From contig OZ241182.1 in NCBI GenBank assembly GCA_965199595.1, positions 124,001 through 188,000 of the forward strand: a stretch of DNA of 64,000 nt. The letters are read 5' to 3'. The DNA comes from JBBROS01 sp965199595 (GTDB taxonomy: Bacteria; Pseudomonadota; Alphaproteobacteria; Acetobacterales; Acetobacteraceae). Shown one piece after another: positions 34,384-41,853 of this stretch (its first letter is position 1; each line of letters begins with the position of its first letter). Both the position numbers and the translations under genes were made by a program. The notes beneath the pieces were generated by a model. The model ran no database searches and was not told where the DNA came from. It saw nothing but the letters and a program-made list of their open reading frames with translations.

Positions 34384-35325
34384 TCAAACCCCCACCCGGC
34401 GCCCGGCCGGCACCGGCTCGCCCCGCAGCACCGCCGCGATGCACTCCGCCGCCATCACGCCCATCGCCACCAGGCTCCCGGCCGTGGCACCCGAAACGTG
34501 CGGCGTCGCGATCACCCGGGCATGGCCCCGCAGAGGATCCCCCACCACCGGCGGCTCGGTCTCGAACACATCCAGCCCGGCTCCCGCCAGCCGCCCGCTG
34601 TCCAGCGCGTCCAGCAGCGCCGTCTCGTCGATCAGCCCGCCGCGCGCCGTGTTCACCACGATCGCCTGGTCCGGCAGCCTGGCCAGCGCCGCCGCGTCGA
34701 TGATGTGGTGCGAGGCCGGGCTCATCGGCAGGTGCAGCGAGAGCACGTCGGAGCGCGCCAGCAGCGCATCGAGGCTCGACAGCATGGCGATGCCGCCGCC
34801 GTCCCTGTTGCGGCTATACCCCGCCACGTCCATCCCGAACGCGCCGGCCAGCTGCGCCACCGCCTGCCCGATGCCGCCGCAGCCCAGCAGGCCCAGCCGC
34901 AGCCCGCGCATGTCCCGCACCTGCGCCGTGCCGCGCCAGCCGCCGGCCGCCACGGTGGCGGAGAGCGGGCCCAGCTGCTTCACCAGCGCCAGGATCATCG
35001 CCAGCGTGTGCTCCGCCACCGCCATGGTGTTCGAGCCCGGGGCCCGCGCCACCACGATGCCGCGGCGCACCGCCTCCGCCACATCCACGTCATCCACGCC
35101 CACGCCGTGCCGCGCGATGATGCGCAGGCGCGGTGCCGCGTCCATGGCGGCGGCGGACACCGGGCCCTGCCGGGTCAGGATCGCCACCGCGTCCACCTGG
35201 CCCGCTATCGCCGCCACCTCGTCCGCCGCGGGATACGGCTTCATGTAGTGCAGCACCCCGCCCGCCGCCTCGATCACCGCGACCGCTTCCGCCGCCAGCT
35301 GGGGCGCCGTCATCACTACGTTCAT
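34384..35325 (-). CDS. D-isomer-specific 2-hydroxyacid dehydrogenase
   Basis: 313 residues from the ATG at 35325. The NAD motif is GLLGCGGIGQAVAQLAGAFG near residue 145. Catalytic residues are Arg in NTARGGLIDE, Glu in FETEPPV and His in IATPHVSGATAG. It belongs to the phosphoglycerate dehydrogenase-like group but lacks the ACT domain. It reduces a 2-oxoacid or oxidises a D-2-hydroxyacid in the cytoplasm; the substrate cannot be told. It sits between olsB and lnt in the same direction, interrupting an otherwise envelope-related run. Confidence 0.88.
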   Translation of the reverse strand: MNVVMTAPQLAAEAVAVIEAAGGVLHYMKPYPAADEVAAIAGQVDAVAILTRQGPVSAAAMDAAPRLRIIARHGVGVDDVDVAEAVRRGIVVARAPGSNTMAVAEHTLAMILALVKQLGPLSATVAAGGWRGTAQVRDMRGLRLGLLGCGGIGQAVAQLAGAFGMDVAGYSRNRDGGGIAMLSSLDALLARSDVLSLHLPMSPASHHIIDAAALARLPDQAIVVNTARGGLIDETALLDALDSGRLAGAGLDVFETEPPVVGDPLRGHARVIATPHVSGATAGSLVAMGVMAAECIAAVLRGEPVPAGRRVGV

Positions 35326-35371
35326 GGATCCTCGCAACTGGCTGTGGGCCGGATCGTGGAGACAGGGCGGC

Positions 35372-36220
35372 CTATTCGGCCCGGTCCGTCCCATCCCGCT
35401 CGTAATGCTTGACGTACTTGTCGGTGATCAGGTCGGTCTTGACGATGATCGCCACGTCCGTGGTGTTGAACTCGCGGTCGATCACCGCGCCATCGCCCAC
35501 GAAGCCGCCCAGGCGCAGATAGCCCTTGATCAGCGGCGGCAGCAGCAGGTTGGCCCGGCGCATGTCCAGCTGGGCCGGGTCATGCCGCTGCATCTCCACA
35601 TAGCGGTCCGGCAGCGCGCGCAGCCGCAGCGCGGGGGGCGCCAGGTGGTGCTGATACAGGTAGGTCAGCACCTCGGCCATCGCGTCCGGGTCGGTGCCCG
35701 GCAGGCTGGCGCAGCCGAACAGCAGGTCGATCTCCTGCATCGCGACATAGGTGGCGATGCCGCGCCACAGCAGCTGCATCACCGCCCGGCCGCGGTAGGC
35801 CGCATCGACGCAGGACCGCCCCAGCTCCAGCACCTGGCCCGGGAACGCCTCGATCAGCGACAGGTCGTATTCATGCGCGGAATAGAAGCCGCCGATCCGC
35901 GCCGCGGCCTCGCTGCGGATCAGGCGGTAGGTGCCGACCACGCCGGCCACCCCGTCACCCCGCGCATGGTCCAGCACCAGCAGATGGTCCGCCACCGGGT
36001 CGAAATCATCGCGGTCGCGCTGGGCGGCGGCGGCGGCGGCGCTGGGCTGGGCGCCCATCTCCTCGAAGAACACCCGGTAGCGCAGCGCCTGCGCCGCATC
36101 GACCTCCGCCGGGCTCGCCGCCAGCCGGACGCCGAGCTTGCCGGCCCGCAGCTCCTTGAAATGACCCGGCGCAAGACCCGGCTCCGCAACGGCGCGCGCC
36201 TGTGGCCGAACGAGGCTCAC
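35372..36220 (-). CDS. olsB: L-ornithine N-alpha-acyltransferase (OlsB), GNAT/hemolysin-like
   Basis: About 282 residues. The frame opens at a TTG (36253) that overlaps fur; a GTG at 36220 with GAGG upstream is preferred. OlsB-type features are LRYRVFFEEMGAQP, DHLLVLDHARG, GTYRLIRSEAA, FYSAHEYDLSL and LELGRSCVDAAYRG, and the C-terminal LLPPLIKGYLRLGGFVGD. The enzyme transfers a 3-hydroxyacyl chain from ACP to ornithine to make lyso-ornithine lipid. No olsA neighbour is present; the plsC-family gene at 46902 could supply the second step. Its 3' side is followed after 46 bases by the dehydrogenase gene. Confidence 0.88.
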   Translation of the reverse strand: MSLVRPQARAVAEPGLAPGHFKELRAGKLGVRLAASPAEVDAAQALRYRVFFEEMGAQPSAAAAAAQRDRDDFDPVADHLLVLDHARGDGVAGVVGTYRLIRSEAAARIGGFYSAHEYDLSLIEAFPGQVLELGRSCVDAAYRGRAVMQLLWRGIATYVAMQEIDLLFGCASLPGTDPDAMAEVLTYLYQHHLAPPALRLRALPDRYVEMQRHDPAQLDMRRANLLLPPLIKGYLRLGGFVGDGAVIDREFNTTDVAIIVKTDLITDKYVKHYERDGTDRAE

Positions 36221-36245
36221 CCCACATGCCTCAAGCCGCGTGGCG

Positions 36246-36728
36246 TCATGCAACGGTACTCGGCGCCTTGGCCCGCAGCGGCGCCTTGGGGGCCGCCTTG
36301 CGCACCGGCCGCGTCTCGGCCACCACCGGCTTGCGGCCGAACAGCTCCAGCCGGTACGACACCAGCTCGAACCCCAGCCGGGCCGCGATCGCCTGGATCA
36401 GCGCCTCGTGCGCCGCATCCTCGAACTCCGTGACCTTGCCGCTTTCCACGTCGATGACATGATGGTGCTTGCCATGCTCCGTCGGCTCATACCGGGCCCG
36501 GCCGCCGCCGAAGTCCCGCCGTTCCAGGATGCCCTTCTCCTCGAACAGCCGCACCGTCCGGTACACCGTGGCGATCGACATGCGTGAATCGAGCGCCGCC
36601 GCCCGGCGATACACCTCCTCCACGTCCGGATGGTCCGCCGTATCCGACAAGACACGTGCGATGACCCGGCGCTGCCCGGTCATCTTCAGCCCCCGTTCAA
36701 CGCACAGACGTTCGATGCGTGATTCCAT
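36246..36728 (-). CDS. fur: Ferric uptake regulator family protein (Fur/Mur)
   Basis: 160 residues from the ATG at 36728. The winged helix has TGQRRVIARVLSD, HPDVEEVYRRAAALDSRMSIATVYRTVRLFEEKG (cited as the HPDVEEVYRRA and ATVYRTVRLFEEKG parts). The regulatory metal site survives in GKHHHVIDVESGKVTEFED, but neither CxxC structural-zinc motif of E. coli Fur is present. That is normal for alphaproteobacterial Fur/Mur, which may respond to Mn or Fe. A basic, Ala/Pro-rich tail (RPVRKAAPKAPLRAKAP) extends the C-terminus. Overlaps or abuts the olsB start. Confidence 0.88.
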   Translation of the reverse strand: MESRIERLCVERGLKMTGQRRVIARVLSDTADHPDVEEVYRRAAALDSRMSIATVYRTVRLFEEKGILERRDFGGGRARYEPTEHGKHHHVIDVESGKVTEFEDAAHEALIQAIAARLGFELVSYRLELFGRKPVVAETRPVRKAAPKAPLRAKAPSTVA

Positions 36729-36898
36729 GAGGTCCCAAGGCCACGAGTGATCGGATGCAAGGGCGGCAACGCCCCCGCTCACGCCCGACGGCTGGCAGCC
36801 GGCCTTCGCCGACACCAGTCCCAGGCGTGGCGTAGCCGAACACCCCACCCCATGTCGACTCCGGCCCGGCGAACAGCCGGGCGGTCAGATCCGCCTAA

Positions 36899-36932
36899 GC
36901 AGGCTTTCGTGGCTTGCGCCACGAAAGCCTGC
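36899..36932. repeat. Perfect 15-bp inverted repeat between mucR and fur
   Basis: Two 15-base arms (36899-36913 and 36918-36932) pair perfectly around TTGC. The arm is GCAGGCTTTCGTGGC. A near-symmetric TA continues outside each arm. It lies between the minus-strand mucR stop (36997) and fur start (36728), so it may end or attenuate mucR transcription, although no T-tract follows on that strand. A strong cruciform or RNA hairpin is expected on either strand. Confidence 0.6.
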
Positions 36933-36996
36933 CTAGGGCTCCTTGAAGACGCATTATCTTTTTCGCGAGATGCCAGGGCATTCCGCGCGATGATGC

Positions 36997-37404
36997 TTAG
37001 CGCCCGCGCGGCTTCGTGCCCAGCCCGATCTTCTTGGCCAGCGACGAGCGGTGCTTCGCGTAGTTCGGCGCCACCATCGGGTAATCCGGCGGCAACTGCC
37101 ACTTGTCGCGGTACTGCTCGGGCGTCATGTTGTAGGAGGTCTTGAGATGCCGCTTCAGCATCTTCAGCTTCTTGCCATCCTCCAGACACACGATGTAGTC
37201 CGGGAACACCGACTTCTTGACCGGGACCGCAGGCTGCTGCTTGTCCGGAAGAACCTGCTCCTTGCCAACCCCGGCCAGCGTCCGGTACACGTCCTGAATC
37301 AAAGCAGGCAGGGCCTCGGCCCCAATCGCGTTGTTCGAAACGTGCGCAGAAACGATCTGTGCCGTCAGTCCAAGAACGTCAGCGTTTTCTGCCAGTTCAG
37401 TCAT
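36997..37404 (-). CDS. mucR: MucR/Ros-family zinc-finger transcriptional regulator
   Basis: 135 residues from the ATG at 37404. The zinc-finger segment DYIVCLEDGKKLKMLKRHLKTSYNMTPEQYRDKW (cited as the CLEDGKKLKMLKRHL part) keeps one Cys and the His, with Asp at the second Cys position, as in many MucR proteins. The AT-rich minor-groove-binding tail NYAKHRSSLAKKIGLG is conserved. MucR proteins bind AT-rich sites and control exopolysaccharide, motility and cell-cycle genes in alphaproteobacteria; the sugar cassette at 1226-4890 is a possible target. A perfect 12-bp palindrome lies 68 bases upstream. Confidence 0.92.
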   Translation of the reverse strand: MTELAENADVLGLTAQIVSAHVSNNAIGAEALPALIQDVYRTLAGVGKEQVLPDKQQPAVPVKKSVFPDYIVCLEDGKKLKMLKRHLKTSYNMTPEQYRDKWQLPPDYPMVAPNYAKHRSSLAKKIGLGTKPRGR

Positions 37405-37471
37405 CACTTCGATTCCTTGAAGCCGAGAACACGCATATATCTCTGCCGACCGTCGCTTCGCAATAGTCAAT

Positions 37472-37483
37472 GTAAACGTTTAC
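37472..37483. promoter_or_regulatory. Perfect 12-bp palindrome upstream of mucR
   Basis: GTAAACGTTTAC is fully palindromic and lies 68 bases before the mucR start, between mucR and the divergent TusA-like gene. MucR autoregulation or a LacI/GntR-type factor acting on both genes is possible. Confidence 0.5.
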
Positions 37484-37521
37484 CCGCGGTTAGTGCCACC
37501 CTTCAACGAGGAGTGTAAATC

Positions 37522-37812
37522 CTGACTGAAGATCAGCCCGCCAGCTTACAACCAGGCATTGCAAACGAGCCTGTAGCGAACCTTACAATCGACATCACCG
37601 CCCTGCGCTGTCCCATGACCTTCGTCCGTACTCGCCTGGCACTTGACCGCCTTGCGCCCGGCCAGATCCTGGAAGTCCGCCTGCGGGGCGATGAGCCGCG
37701 CCGGAACGTGCCGCGCACCGCCGTCGAACAGGGCCACGCCGTACTCGGCATCACCGATGCACCGGACGGCACCGCCACGCTGCTCATCCGCAAAGCGGCA
37801 CCCGCAGGATGA
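37522..37812 (+). CDS. TusA-family sulfurtransferase-like protein with a probable CTG start
   Basis: About 96 residues if translation starts at the CTG at 37522. The TusA fold is seen as LTIDITALRCPMTFVRTRLALDRL (the CP motif and helix 1, cited as two blocks LTIDITALRCP and MTFVRTRLALDRL), then GQILEVRLRGDEPRRNVPRTA and HAVLGITDAPDGTATLLIRKA. The usual CPxP is CPMT here. GAGGAG at 37508-37513 sits 8 bases before the CTG. The only ATG (37615) would start after the catalytic Cys and is not credible. The 3' end overlaps rimI on the other strand by 29 bases. Sulfur transfer, possibly for tRNA or cofactors, is the family role. Confidence 0.65.
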   Translation: MTEDQPASLQPGIANEPVANLTIDITALRCPMTFVRTRLALDRLAPGQILEVRLRGDEPRRNVPRTAVEQGHAVLGITDAPDGTATLLIRKAAPAG

Positions 37813-38224
37813 AGGCGTCCTCGCCCCCCGCATAATAACCGCGCCGCAGCCCCACCCGCACGAACCCGGCCCGGGCATACAGCGCCTGCGCCGCCGCGTT
37901 GCCCACGCCAACCTCCAGCACCATCGTCACGGCCCCCCGCGTTGCCGCCGCAGCCATCGCCGCAGCCAGCAACCGGCCGCCCAGACCCTGCCGCTGCGCC
38001 GCGGGCGCCACCGCCACCGTCAGGATCTCCGCCTCGTCCACCACGGCGCGCGCGAGGATCATGCCGCCCGCCGGGTCGATCCAGCCGAAGGCCCCGGGCA
38101 GCACCAGCTGCAGCGCCATGGCATCCGGCCCCCACCGCCCCTCAACCGGGAATGCCGCCGCATGGATCGCCGCCAGCGCCGCGGCATGCGCCGGGGTGGC
38201 GGGCACCAGGGCGTCCCGCACCAT
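37784..38224 (-). CDS. rimI: Ribosomal protein S18-alanine N-acetyltransferase (RimI)
   Basis: 146 residues from the ATG at 38224, which shares a base with the tsaB stop. GNAT motifs are VDEAEILTVAVAPAAQRQGLGGRLL (acetyl-CoA loop QRQGLG), LEVGVGNAAAQALYARAGF and VGLRRGYYAGGEDA. The GYY.....DA end and the linkage to tsaB are typical of RimI. It acetylates the N-terminus of ribosomal protein S18. It runs 29 bases into the 3' end of the TusA-like gene. Confidence 0.9.
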   Translation of the reverse strand: MVRDALVPATPAHAAALAAIHAAAFPVEGRWGPDAMALQLVLPGAFGWIDPAGGMILARAVVDEAEILTVAVAPAAQRQGLGGRLLAAAMAAAATRGAVTMVLEVGVGNAAAQALYARAGFVRVGLRRGYYAGGEDAFILRVPLCG

Positions 38225-38853
38225 CACACCGGAGCGGGGCGCAGCACCGCCGGGGGCCGCGCCTCGACCGGGTCCACATACAGCGGCACCGCCGGGCACC
38301 CGGCCCGGGCAGCACCCAGCGCGATCCCCACCGCACCCGGCGCCACCGCGCCCACCACCCGTCCCTCGAAGCCCCGGGCCACCAGAGCCGCCACAACCAC
38401 CGCCGCGGCATCCCCCGCCACGGCAACCGGACCCTCCGGCGCCGGCAGCGCCGCCACCGCCACGCTTGCCACCACGCCATCGATGTCCAGGAACACCCGC
38501 TCGCGCCGGCTATCCACCGCCACCCAGGCCGGCTCGGACAGCCCGGCCCGGATCGCCGCCCCCACCGTCACCCCCACCACCGGCACCCCGGCCGCCAGCC
38601 CGATCCCCTGCGCCAGGGCCAGCGCCGCCCGCACCCCGGTGAAGCTGCCGGGCCCCACCGTCACCGCGATCATGCGCAGCGCCGGGGCCGCGACCCCGGC
38701 CTGTGCCAGCACGGCACGCGCCAGGTCCGGCAGCACCGCGGCGCTGCCGCGCCCGCCGCCCTGCCGCGCCTCCGCCACCAGCACCCCGTCCCGCACCACG
38801 CCCGCCGAACACCCGTCCAGTGCGGCGTCCAGCGTCAGGACCACGGCGCTCAC
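38224..38853 (-). CDS. tsaB: tRNA threonylcarbamoyladenosine biosynthesis protein TsaB
   Basis: 209 residues from a GTG that overlaps the nitroreductase stop (GTGA). The ASKHA-fold N-terminus ALTLDAALDGCSAGVV-like segment, the TsaB hallmark VTVGPGSFTGVRAALALAQGIG (cited as the VGPGSFTGVR part), and VDSRRERVFL match the family. TsaB works with TsaD and TsaE to make t6A37 in tRNAs; neither partner is in the window. It is translationally coupled to rimI, as in many proteobacteria. Confidence 0.93.
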   Translation of the reverse strand: MSAVVLTLDAALDGCSAGVVRDGVLVAEARQGGGRGSAAVLPDLARAVLAQAGVAAPALRMIAVTVGPGSFTGVRAALALAQGIGLAAGVPVVGVTVGAAIRAGLSEPAWVAVDSRRERVFLDIDGVVASVAVAALPAPEGPVAVAGDAAAVVVAALVARGFEGRVVGAVAPGAVGIALGAARAGCPAVPLYVDPVEARPPAVLRPAPV

Positions 38854-39554
38854 AGCAGGCGGCACGCCTCGTCGAAGCTCAGGCGCGGCGCCCGGGCCGA
38901 CGTCCTGGAACGGTCGGCATGGCCCAGCGCCACCAGGAAGTTGCTGCGCCACCCCTGCGCCACCAGGAACTCGCTATCCACCTTGGCATTGTCGAACCCG
39001 GACATCGGGCCGCAATCCAGCCCCATGGCCCGCGCCGCCATGATCAGGTAGGCACCCTGCAACGTGCCGTTGCGGAATGCCGTGATCTCGGACAGCGCGT
39101 CGTTCCCCGCGAACCAGCCGCGCGCATCCACACCGGGATACAGCCGCGGCAGCTCCTCGTAGAACTTCGGATCATGCGCCACGATGCACACCACCGGGGC
39201 CGCCAGCGTCTTCTCGATGTTTCCCTCGGACAGGGATGCGCGCAGCCGCTCCTTGGCCCAGGATGTCCGCAGGAACATGAACCGGGCCGGCGAGGTGTTG
39301 GCGGAGGTCGGCCCCATCTTCAGCAGGTCGTAGAGGCCCCTGATGGTGTCGTCGGTCACCTCCCGGCCATCCCAGGCCCAGCGTGTCCTGGCCGAGCGGA
39401 ACATCAGATCCAGCCCGGCCCCGTCCAGCTCCGTCCCCTTCGGCCCGGGTTCGGCTGTCCCGGGCTCGGTTGCCCCGGCTGCGTCCGGCACCGGCGGCAC
39501 CATGGCCGCCGGGTCAGGCACCGGCCCGGCCACCGCGCTCTCGTCCAGCACCAT
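38850..39554 (-). CDS. Nitroreductase-family protein (RutE/HadB-like) with Pro-rich N-terminal extension
   Basis: 234 residues; the ATG shares a base with the nfu stop. The core from about residue 48 (LDLMFRSARTRWAWDGREVTD) has MGPTSANTSPARFMFLRT, KERLRASLSEGN, FRNGTLQGAYLIMAARAMGLD and GPMSGFDNAKVDSEF. These match the RutE/malonic semialdehyde reductase-like group of FMN nitroreductases. The first 45 or so residues are rich in Pro, Ala, Glu and Gly and lie outside the family. A start at Met51 would remove them. Redox substrate unknown; its place beside nfu may hint at an iron-sulfur or redox stress role. Confidence 0.85.
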   Translation of the reverse strand: MVLDESAVAGPVPDPAAMVPPVPDAAGATEPGTAEPGPKGTELDGAGLDLMFRSARTRWAWDGREVTDDTIRGLYDLLKMGPTSANTSPARFMFLRTSWAKERLRASLSEGNIEKTLAAPVVCIVAHDPKFYEELPRLYPGVDARGWFAGNDALSEITAFRNGTLQGAYLIMAARAMGLDCGPMSGFDNAKVDSEFLVAQGWRSNFLVALGHADRSRTSARAPRLSFDEACRLL

Positions 39555-40111
39555 CAGGCGTCGACCTGCTCCACCGACGTCACTTCCGGCACGTAATGCC
39601 GCAGCATGTTCTCGATGCCGTGCTTCAGCGTGGCGCTGCTCGACGGGCAGCCGCTGCAGGCGCCCTGCATGTGCAGCATCACCACGCCATCGCGATACCC
39701 GCGGAACACGATGTCCCCGCCATCACCGGCCACGGCCGGGCGCACGCGGGTGTCCAGCAGTTCCTTGATCTGGTCCACGACCTCCCGGTCCTGCGGCAGC
39801 ACGTCCTCGTCCGCTTCGGCGGTGGCGCCCTCCATCACCGGGCGCCCGGCGACGAAATGCTCCATGATCGCGCCCAGCACCTGCGGCCGCAGCCCCTGCC
39901 AGTCCGCCAGGTCGTTCTTGGTCACGGTCACGAAGTCGGAGCCCAGGAACACCCGCGCCACGCCCGGCAGCTCGAACAAAGCCGTCGCCAGCGGGCTGGT
40001 GCCAGCCAGGTCCGGCCCGGCGAAGTCCGCGGTGCCGTTGCCCATCACGTCGCGCCCGGGCAGGAACTTCAACGTCGCCGGGTTCGGGGTGCCTTCGGTC
40101 TCGATGAACAT
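39554..40111 (-). CDS. nfuA: Iron-sulfur cluster carrier, Nfu/NifU C-terminal-domain protein
   Basis: 185 residues from the ATG at 40111 (AGGA 8 bases upstream). The N-terminal Nfu domain shows TEGTPNPATLKFLPGR, VARVFLGSDFVTVTKN and W at DLADWQ. The C-terminal NifU domain carries the cluster-binding pair GACSGCPSSSATLKHGIENML (CSGC). It accepts and delivers 4Fe-4S clusters to client enzymes. MiaB, encoded in this window, needs such clusters. It heads a run of four coupled genes (nfu, nitroreductase, tsaB, rimI). Confidence 0.93.
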   Translation of the reverse strand: MFIETEGTPNPATLKFLPGRDVMGNGTADFAGPDLAGTSPLATALFELPGVARVFLGSDFVTVTKNDLADWQGLRPQVLGAIMEHFVAGRPVMEGATAEADEDVLPQDREVVDQIKELLDTRVRPAVAGDGGDIVFRGYRDGVVMLHMQGACSGCPSSSATLKHGIENMLRHYVPEVTSVEQVDA

Positions 40112-40238
40112 GATCTGGATTCCTTTGTCAGCCCGGCCGTGAGCCATCCACCGGCTTTGCCGATGATTTGGCCAGGATCGGCCTTCAGTGCAAGGCCGCG
40201 CATGCTATACCGGCGCGCAGCGCATGGAGAACCCGCCG

Positions 40239-41804
40239 ATGCCCCCTCCGCCCGGCCGCGCCGCCCCCGCCCGCCTCCTGCCGCGCCGCCTGATCCTCGG
40301 CGCCATCGGCACCCTCCCCCTTCTGCGCAGCACCGCCGCCCAAACCGCCGTCGCGCACCGCATCACCCTGCTGCACCTGAACGACTTCCATTCCCGCCAC
40401 ACCTTGGTGGACCCCCGCGCCATGGCCTGCCAGCCCGGCGGCTCCAGCTGCTTCGGCAGCAGCCCGCGCCTGGCCACCGCCATCCGCGAGCAGCGCCGGG
40501 CCGCCACCGCGGATGGCCGCACCGTGTTCCTGCTGGATGCCGGGGACCAGTTCCAGGGCAGCCTGTTCTACACCGCCCATCACGGCCTGGCCGAGCTGGC
40601 GGTGCAGCACGCCGTCGGCACCGACGCCATGGCCGTCGGCAACCACGAGTTCGACAACGGCCCGGCGAACCTTGGCCGCTACGTCACCCGGGCCCGCTTC
40701 CCCGTCCTCTCCGCCAACATCGACGCCAGCGCGGAGCCCAGCCTCGCCAACCGCCTGCACCCCCAGGTGGTGCTGGAGCGCGACGGCTTCCGCCTCGGCC
40801 TGGTCGGGCTCACCACGCGGGAGGCCCAGACCTCCTCCTCCCCCGGCCCCAACGTCCGCTTCACCGACCCCGCCGAGGCCCTGCCCGCCGCCATCGCCGC
40901 GGCCCGGGCGCAGGGCGCGCAGCTGGTCGTGCTGCTCTCCCATCTCGGCCTGCCGCTCGACAGCACGCTCACCGGTCCCGCCGTCATCATCGGCGGCCAC
41001 ACCCACACCCTGCTCTCCAACGACGAACCCGGCGCGTCAGGCCCGCACCCCACCGTCAGCCAGGGCCCGCTCCCCCGCCCCTTGATCGTGCAGGCCGGCG
41101 CCTATGGCCGCTATCTCGGCCGCCTGGACCTCGATCTCGCGGCCGACGGCACCGTGCTCGCCTATGGCGGCGCCTGCCGCCACATCGGCCCCGGCCTGGC
41201 CGAAGACCCCGAGGTCGCCGCCATCGTCGCCGCCTTCGCCGCCCCGCTGGAGGCGCTGCGCCAGCGCGCCATCACCACGCTGCCGAATGCCCTGGACATC
41301 GCGGGCTGCCGCATCGGCGCCTGCCCCTTCGGCACGCTGGTGGCCGCCACGCTGCGCCGGGCCGCCCACGGCACCCCTGCCGACGGCGCGACCATCGGGC
41401 TGATGAACGCGGGCGGCCTGCGCGTGGGCCTGGCCGCCGGGCCGCTCACGCTGGGCCAGGTGCTGGACGCGCTGCCCTATGGCAACACCCTGGCCACCGC
41501 GACCCTGACCGGCGCCGACCTGGTCGACACCGTCATCCACGGCCTGACCATGGCCGGCCGCGGCGGCTATGCCCAATGGGCCGGGCTGCGCCTCAACGGC
41601 CTGACCATCGAGGTCGAGGCCCCGAACGGCAGCTGGGGCCCCATCGACCCGGCTGCCCGCTACCTGGTCGCCACCAACAACTTCGTCCGCTCCGGCGGCG
41701 ACGACTACAACGCCCTTCGCGACCGCGCCATCAATCCCTACGACACAGGCCCCAGCGTGGCGGAGCTGGTGGCGGACGCGCTCTCCACGCAGGGCCGGCG
41801 CTAG
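40239..41804 (+). CDS. 5'-nucleotidase/UDP-sugar hydrolase family protein (UshA-like), exported
   Basis: 521 residues from the ATG at 40239 (GGAGA 8 bases upstream). The N-terminus has a signal peptide with an RRLIL motif, which suggests Tat export. The metallophosphatase domain shows LLHLNDFHSRH, LDAGDQFQGSLFY, AVGNHEFDNG, LLSHLGLPLD and IIGGHTHTLL. The C-terminal domain contains MNAGGLRVGLAAGPLTLGQVLDALPYGN (cited as the MNAGGLRVG part) and the base-stacking region NFVRSGGDDYNAL. Periplasmic release of phosphate and nucleosides from nucleotides is the expected job. It lies divergent to nfu. Confidence 0.9.
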   Translation: MPPPPGRAAPARLLPRRLILGAIGTLPLLRSTAAQTAVAHRITLLHLNDFHSRHTLVDPRAMACQPGGSSCFGSSPRLATAIREQRRAATADGRTVFLLDAGDQFQGSLFYTAHHGLAELAVQHAVGTDAMAVGNHEFDNGPANLGRYVTRARFPVLSANIDASAEPSLANRLHPQVVLERDGFRLGLVGLTTREAQTSSSPGPNVRFTDPAEALPAAIAAARAQGAQLVVLLSHLGLPLDSTLTGPAVIIGGHTHTLLSNDEPGASGPHPTVSQGPLPRPLIVQAGAYGRYLGRLDLDLAADGTVLAYGGACRHIGPGLAEDPEVAAIVAAFAAPLEALRQRAITTLPNALDIAGCRIGACPFGTLVAATLRRAAHGTPADGATIGLMNAGGLRVGLAAGPLTLGQVLDALPYGNTLATATLTGADLVDTVIHGLTMAGRGGYAQWAGLRLNGLTIEVEAPNGSWGPIDPAARYLVATNNFVRSGGDDYNALRDRAINPYDTGPSVAELVADALSTQGRR

Positions 41805-41853
41805 GCCCAGGACGATCGTCTCCCGCTCCACGATCTTCCCCGTCCTGGACGGC

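Noticed and set aside
36747..37145. Plus-strand open frame spanning the mucR/fur interval
   Set aside because: Shadow that crosses the inverted repeat; no start signal or family match.
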